From contig CANJNX010000040.1 of the NCBI GenBank assembly GCA_947475495.1, positions 1 to 7,138 of the forward strand: 7,138 nt of DNA. The letters are read 5' to 3'. The notes under the pieces were generated by a model. The model saw only the letters and a list, made by a program, of their open reading frames with translations, searched no databases and was not told the origin of the DNA. The position numbers were made by a program, and so were the translations under genes. Numbering within the stretch: the stretch's first letter is position 1; each line of letters begins with the position of its first letter. Shown piece after piece: positions 4,801-7,138 of this stretch. The DNA is from Comamonadaceae bacterium (GTDB lineage: Bacteria; Pseudomonadota; Gammaproteobacteria; Burkholderiales; Burkholderiaceae_C).

Positions 4801-7138
4801 GTGCCGATGGTCACGACTTCACCGCCAGCATCCCCCCCTTCTGGTCCTAAATCGATCAGCCAATCGCTGGAACGAATCACGTCGAGGTTGTGTTCAATCA
4901 CCACCAAGGAGTTGCCCGCATCAATCAACTTGCGCAGGGCCCGCATGAGCTTGGCAATGTCGTCAAAGTGCAACCCGGTGGTGGGCTCGTCGAGCATAAA
5001 CAAGGCGCCGCGGCGGGCTAAGTTTTGATGGCTCGCACTGCTGCCTTTTGCGGCTTGCGCTAAGAAGCCTGCGAGCTTGAGGCGCTGGGCCTCACCGCCT
5101 GACAAGGTAGGCACCGGTTGCCCTAGCTTCACGTATTCCAAGCCCACATCGACGATGGGTTGCAGCGCACGGATGACGTCGCGGTCGTTGGCAAACCATT
5201 GGGCCGCTTCGCTCACGGTAAGGTTGAGCACGTCGGCCACATTCAGGTGAACCCTGGGTTCTGAGAAATTGGAATCTGACCCCGAAAGAGCGCTTGGCGG
5301 CAGTTGGCGTTCGATGGTGACTTCTAAAATTTCAGGCCGGTAGCGTTTGCCGTCGCAATCGGGGCAGCGCAGGTAGACGTCGCTTAAAAACTGCATCTCA
5401 ATGTGCTCAAAGCCCGAGCCGCCGCAGGTGGGGCAACGGCCGTCACCGCTGTTGAAGCTGAACTTGGAGGCGGTGTAACTGCGCTCACGCGCCAATGGCG
5501 CCTGGGCAAAAAGTTCACGGATGGAGTCCCATGCACCGACAAAGCTCGCGGGGTTGGAGCGGGCGGTTTTGCCAATCGGGGACTGGTCGACAAACACCAC
5601 TTCGCTCAAGAGCTCTGCGCCCAATAAGCGGCTGTGCGCACCCGGGGTTTCGGTGGATTTGCCAAAGTGGCGCAACAAGGCCGGTGCCAAAACGTCTTGC
5701 ACCAAAGTGGATTTTCCAGACCCGCTCACGCCAGTGATACAGACCAAGCGCTGCAAAGGAATTTCAATCGAGACGTTTTTTAGGTTGTGTTGCGTCGCCC
5801 CTTCTAAAACAAGGCGTGGCGTGTTGTCGCCCACCATACGTTTAAAACCCATGCCGACTTGTTTGCGTCCACCCAGGTAAGCGCCCGTAAGCGTGTCGGC
5901 TCTTTTCAAGGCGTCGGTACTGCCATCGAACACAATCTGCCCGCCTTTTTCTCCGGGGCCAGGGCCCATGTCGATCATCCGGTCGGCGGCCAACATGACT
6001 GCGGGGTCGTGCTCGACCACCACCAAGGTGTTGCCCGCGTCGCGCAGGCGTTGCATGGCCACAATAATGCGGTGCATATCGCGGGGATGCAGTCCGATGC
6101 TTGGTTCGTCTAGAACAAACAAGGTGTTCACCAAGGACGTGCCTAAAGCCGTGGTCAGATTGATACGTTGCACTTCGCCGCCGCTGAGGGTTCGGCTTTG
6201 GCGGTCCAATGTCAGGTAGCCAATGCCCACATCGCACAGGTACTTCAAGCGCGTGGTGATTTCTTCGAGCAGGAGCTTGAGCGTTTTTTGATCAGCCTCA
6301 GAGGCGTGGATATCGACCGTGCTCAAGCGGGTAAAAAAGAGATACAAGCGCGACAGGGGCATGAGCATCAAATCATGCAAACACAAACCTGGCAGGGCTT
6401 CGAGTTGGGCGCGGCTCCATTGCACGCCCTGGGGCATAAAACGTTTTTCAGCAGGCAGCACCGCGTTGGCATCGGCGAAGCTGCCAATGCGCCAGAGCAA
6501 GCTCTCGGTCTTTAAGCGCGCACCGCCACAGGTGGTGCACGGCGTGTAACTGCGGTACTTGGACAGCAGCACACGGATGTGCATTTTGTAGGCTTTGGTT
6601 TCCAAATATTCAAAGAAACGGTCCACCCCAAACCAGTGCTGGTTCCATTTTCCATTCCATTGGGGCGAGCCTTTGAGAACCCAGTGCTGATGCTCGGGCG
6701 TGAGTTTGTACCATGGGGTATCGCGTGGAATTCCCGCGACTTCCGCGTGGCGCATTAAATCGTCTTGGCATTCTTGCCACGCTGGTGTTTGCATGGGCTT
6801 GACCGCCCCTGCGCGCAAGGTGAGCTTGTCATTCGGAATCACCAATCCGTAGTCCACGCCCACCACGCGGCCAAAGCCACGGCAGGCTTCACACGCTCCC
6901 ACCGCCGAGTTAAAAGAAAACATGGAGGCGATCGGGTCGGTGTAACGCAAATCGCTGGCTGGACAGTGCAAGCCCGTAGAAAAACGCCAATGGGAGGAAT
7001 GGGAGTCTGACCCCATTTCGGATCCCGGCTCGTCGTAGTAAACATTGAGTCGGCCGCTGCCGCGCTTGAGAGCGAGTTCGATGGCGTCTAATACCCGCGC
7101 TTTTTCAGTGCCGTCGATGCGAAAACGGTCGGCCACCA
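1866..7138 (-). CDS. uvrA: Giant tandem-fused UvrA (excinuclease ABC subunit A), N-terminus missing
   Basis: UvrA is the damage-recognising ABC ATPase of nucleotide excision repair, which loads UvrB on DNA. Two UvrA units are joined in one continuous frame; residue 1 here is the GTG codon at 7136. Unit 1 (1 to ~820) lacks about 205 N-terminal residues, judged by aligning it to unit 2, so the whole protein should be near 1,960 residues. Unit 2 starts at about 850. Walker A motifs GVSGSGKST lie at 469-477, 883-891 and 1432-1440; the fourth is off the edge. LSGGE signatures are at 317, 678, 1273 and 1634, each followed by an LDEP Walker B and a VEH or IEH switch histidine, so all visible ATPase sites look intact. 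C-terminal zinc modules (RCPTC/RCPDC and RCPGC/LCETC) are complete. Unit 2 keeps a UvrB-binding region (RKGVYTELADWARPRGY). Such fusions are known in Burkholderiales beside a normal UvrA; their exact job is unclear. The stop is TAA at 1868-1866. Confidence 0.95.
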   Translation of the reverse strand, partial: VADRFRIDGTEKARVLDAIELALKRGSGRLNVYYDEPGSEMGSDSHSSHWRFSTGLHCPASDLRYTDPIASMFSFNSAVGACEACRGFGRVVGVDYGLVIPNDKLTLRAGAVKPMQTPAWQECQDDLMRHAEVAGIPRDTPWYKLTPEHQHWVLKGSPQWNGKWNQHWFGVDRFFEYLETKAYKMHIRVLLSKYRSYTPCTTCGGARLKTESLLWRIGSFADANAVLPAEKRFMPQGVQWSRAQLEALPGLCLHDLMLMPLSRLYLFFTRLSTVDIHASEADQKTLKLLLEEITTRLKYLCDVGIGYLTLDRQSRTLSGGEVQRINLTTALGTSLVNTLFVLDEPSIGLHPRDMHRIIVAMQRLRDAGNTLVVVEHDPAVMLAADRMIDMGPGPGEKGGQIVFDGSTDALKRADTLTGAYLGGRKQVGMGFKRMVGDNTPRLVLEGATQHNLKNVSIEIPLQRLVCITGVSGSGKSTLVQDVLAPALLRHFGKSTETPGAHSRLLGAELLSEVVFVDQSPIGKTARSNPASFVGAWDSIRELFAQAPLARERSYTASKFSFNSGDGRCPTCGGSGFEHIEMQFLSDVYLRCPDCDGKRYRPEILEVTIERQLPPSALSGSDSNFSEPRVHLNVADVLNLTVSEAAQWFANDRDVIRALQPIVDVGLEYVKLGQPVPTLSGGEAQRLKLAGFLAQAAKGSSASHQNLARRGALFMLDEPTTGLHFDDIAKLMRALRKLIDAGNSLVVIEHNLDVIRSSDWLIDLGPEGGDAGGEVVTIGTPETVLLHPTSHTGKALRDYAAAMGVVHEVQEFSNADSYALAAAGDGLAPGSSYASAKSAPGASPSPALAHLEASNSIRIVNAKEHNLKSLSVNIPRGKFSVVTGVSGSGKSTLAFDILFNEGQRRYLESLNAYARSIVQPAGRPEVDAVYGIPPTVAIEQRLSRGGRKSTVGTTTEVWHFLRLLYVKLGTQHCTNDGAAVAPQSADSIAAQLLMNFKGQHIGLLAPLVIGRKGVYTELADWARPRGYTHLRIDGAFVPTQGFPRIDRFKEHHIELPVASLDVHPAQETALRQALATALTHGKGVVQVMSAMDGLREAMATGASTLGIGRCEVFSTKRACPVCSTSYAELDPRLFSYNSKHGWCPDCVGTGVALNKEQRKVFDDSVREDNGGREHTFAEADVDDLVDAACPRCHGTRLNATARAVRFNGVGITDIAALSVSDVRAWVETLQAHGGLSQREADIARDLIPEIRSRLAFLEEVGLGYLTLDRGAPTLSGGEAQRIRLAAQLGSNLQGVCYVLDEPTIGLHARDNQILLGALKSLSDKGNTLVVVEHDEDTIRHADHIIDIGPSAGKRGGHLVAEGSVQDIQNAPDSQTGRYLLHAMRHPLQARRGIETLAANAEPLQWLTVHQATLHNLQSVTAAVPLKRLVAVTGVSGSGKSTLARDVLLANVQALVQQRSTKAGRDAQDAGHHPAFVGCEKVTGFEGIDRVLEVDQTPIGKTPRSCPATYIGFWDTIRKLFADTLEAKARGYAANRFSFNTGEGRCPGCEGQGIRTIGMSFLPDVKVLCETCKGARFNPETLAVTWRGKSIGDVLQMEVDEAVEFFAAMPVIAHPLKLLKDVGLGYLTLGQPSPTLSGGEAQRIKLVTELSKVRDDITRRGQKVPHTLYVLDEPTVGLHMADVEKLIGVLHRLVQGGHSVVVIEHDLDVISEADWVIDLGPDGGTAGGTVVAAATPENVVRLQTHTGVALQAVLARAA
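4599..4674. repeat. 76-bp element with perfect 25-bp inverted arms, inside uvrA
   Basis: The left arm (4599-4623) begins GGCAGGGGATGGGCTTGCG and its exact reverse complement occupies 4650-4674, with no mismatch across 25 bp. The 26-bp loop contains a second small hairpin, GCGCC (4622-4626) with GGCGC (4632-4636). The uvrA frame passes straight through. On the coding strand the arms read AGDGLAPG and PGASPSPA around a Ser/Ala-rich loop, at residues about 821-846. This is the linker between the two UvrA units, outside any conserved motif. Size and symmetry resemble a small non-autonomous palindromic repeat of the MITE or REP-pair type. No target duplication is obvious. Calling it mobile is inference. 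Confidence 0.9.
5267..5283 (-). repeat. Short repeat GGGGTCAGAYTCCMATT, copy A, in uvrA
   Basis: On the uvrA coding strand this reads GGGGTCAGATTCCAATT and is translated as GSDSN (residues 619-623). The same 17-bp motif occurs at 6998-7014 with two differences. It lies in a segment where unit 1 has about 19 residues more than the matching place in unit 2: between EVTIE and VADVLNLTV here, only RGKSIG between AVTW and DVLQMEV there. That supports an insertion into a loop after the C-terminal zinc module. From memory, GGGGTCAGA-type repeats are common in betaproteobacterial genomes and near REP-associated transposases, but this is not verified here. Confidence 0.7.
6998..7014 (-). repeat. Short repeat GGGGTCAGAYTCCMATT, copy B, in uvrA
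   Basis: On the uvrA coding strand this reads GGGGTCAGACTCCCATT and is translated as GSDSH (residues 42-46), in the same codon phase as copy A. It sits just before the first zinc-binding segment of unit 1, where the protein is roughly seven or eight residues longer than my recollection of E. coli UvrA. The surrounding DNA is an imperfect palindrome: AATGGG at 6998-7003 faces CCCATT at 7012-7017 across eight bases. Confidence 0.7.

Noticed and set aside
6153..6161. GGTCAGATT as a third copy of the short repeat
   Set aside because: It matches only nine bases, is on the opposite strand relative to the other copies, and encodes the conserved INLT segment after the ABC signature, so it is ordinary coding sequence.
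7134..7136. GTG as the start codon of uvrA
   Set aside because: The frame stays open to the window edge, and comparison with unit 2 shows that about 205 residues, including the first Walker A, must precede it.

Overview
The window is chromosomal DNA from a betaproteobacterium, most likely a member of Burkholderiales close to Comamonadaceae. Three things point there: a very long, tandem-fused UvrA, an S-adenosylhomocysteine (SAH) riboswitch of the type these bacteria place before ahcY, and a moderately GC-rich coding style. The assignment rests on family knowledge and not on a database search.

Layout. Positions 1-251 are a divergent control region. On the minus strand it carries a TATAAT promoter (180-185) and an SAH riboswitch (about 79-172) whose target gene, probably ahcY, starts beyond the left edge. 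On the plus strand it carries a weak candidate promoter for the next gene. Positions 252-1883 encode peptide chain release factor 3 (prfC, plus strand). Positions 1866-7138 encode, on the minus strand, the C-terminal ~1,757 codons of a giant UvrA made of two UvrA units fused head to tail. Its N-terminus, including the first Walker A motif, lies off the right edge. prfC and uvrA converge and overlap tail to tail by 18 bp.

The genes do not form one pathway: translation termination (prfC), nucleotide excision repair or a related DNA-damage ATPase (uvrA), and the methyl cycle (riboswitch target).

The most interesting signals are short repeats embedded in frame inside the giant uvrA. One is a 76-bp element with perfect 25-bp inverted arms, sitting exactly in the linker that joins the two UvrA halves. 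The other is a 17-bp motif (GGGGTCAGAYTCCMATT on the coding strand) present twice, in the same codon phase, in two surface-loop positions. They look like small dispersed genomic repeats captured as protein sequence. The two UvrA halves have also diverged in complementary ways: one has a broken first zinc finger, the other a shortened insertion domain. I found no CRISPR array, tRNA, rRNA or complete mobile element.
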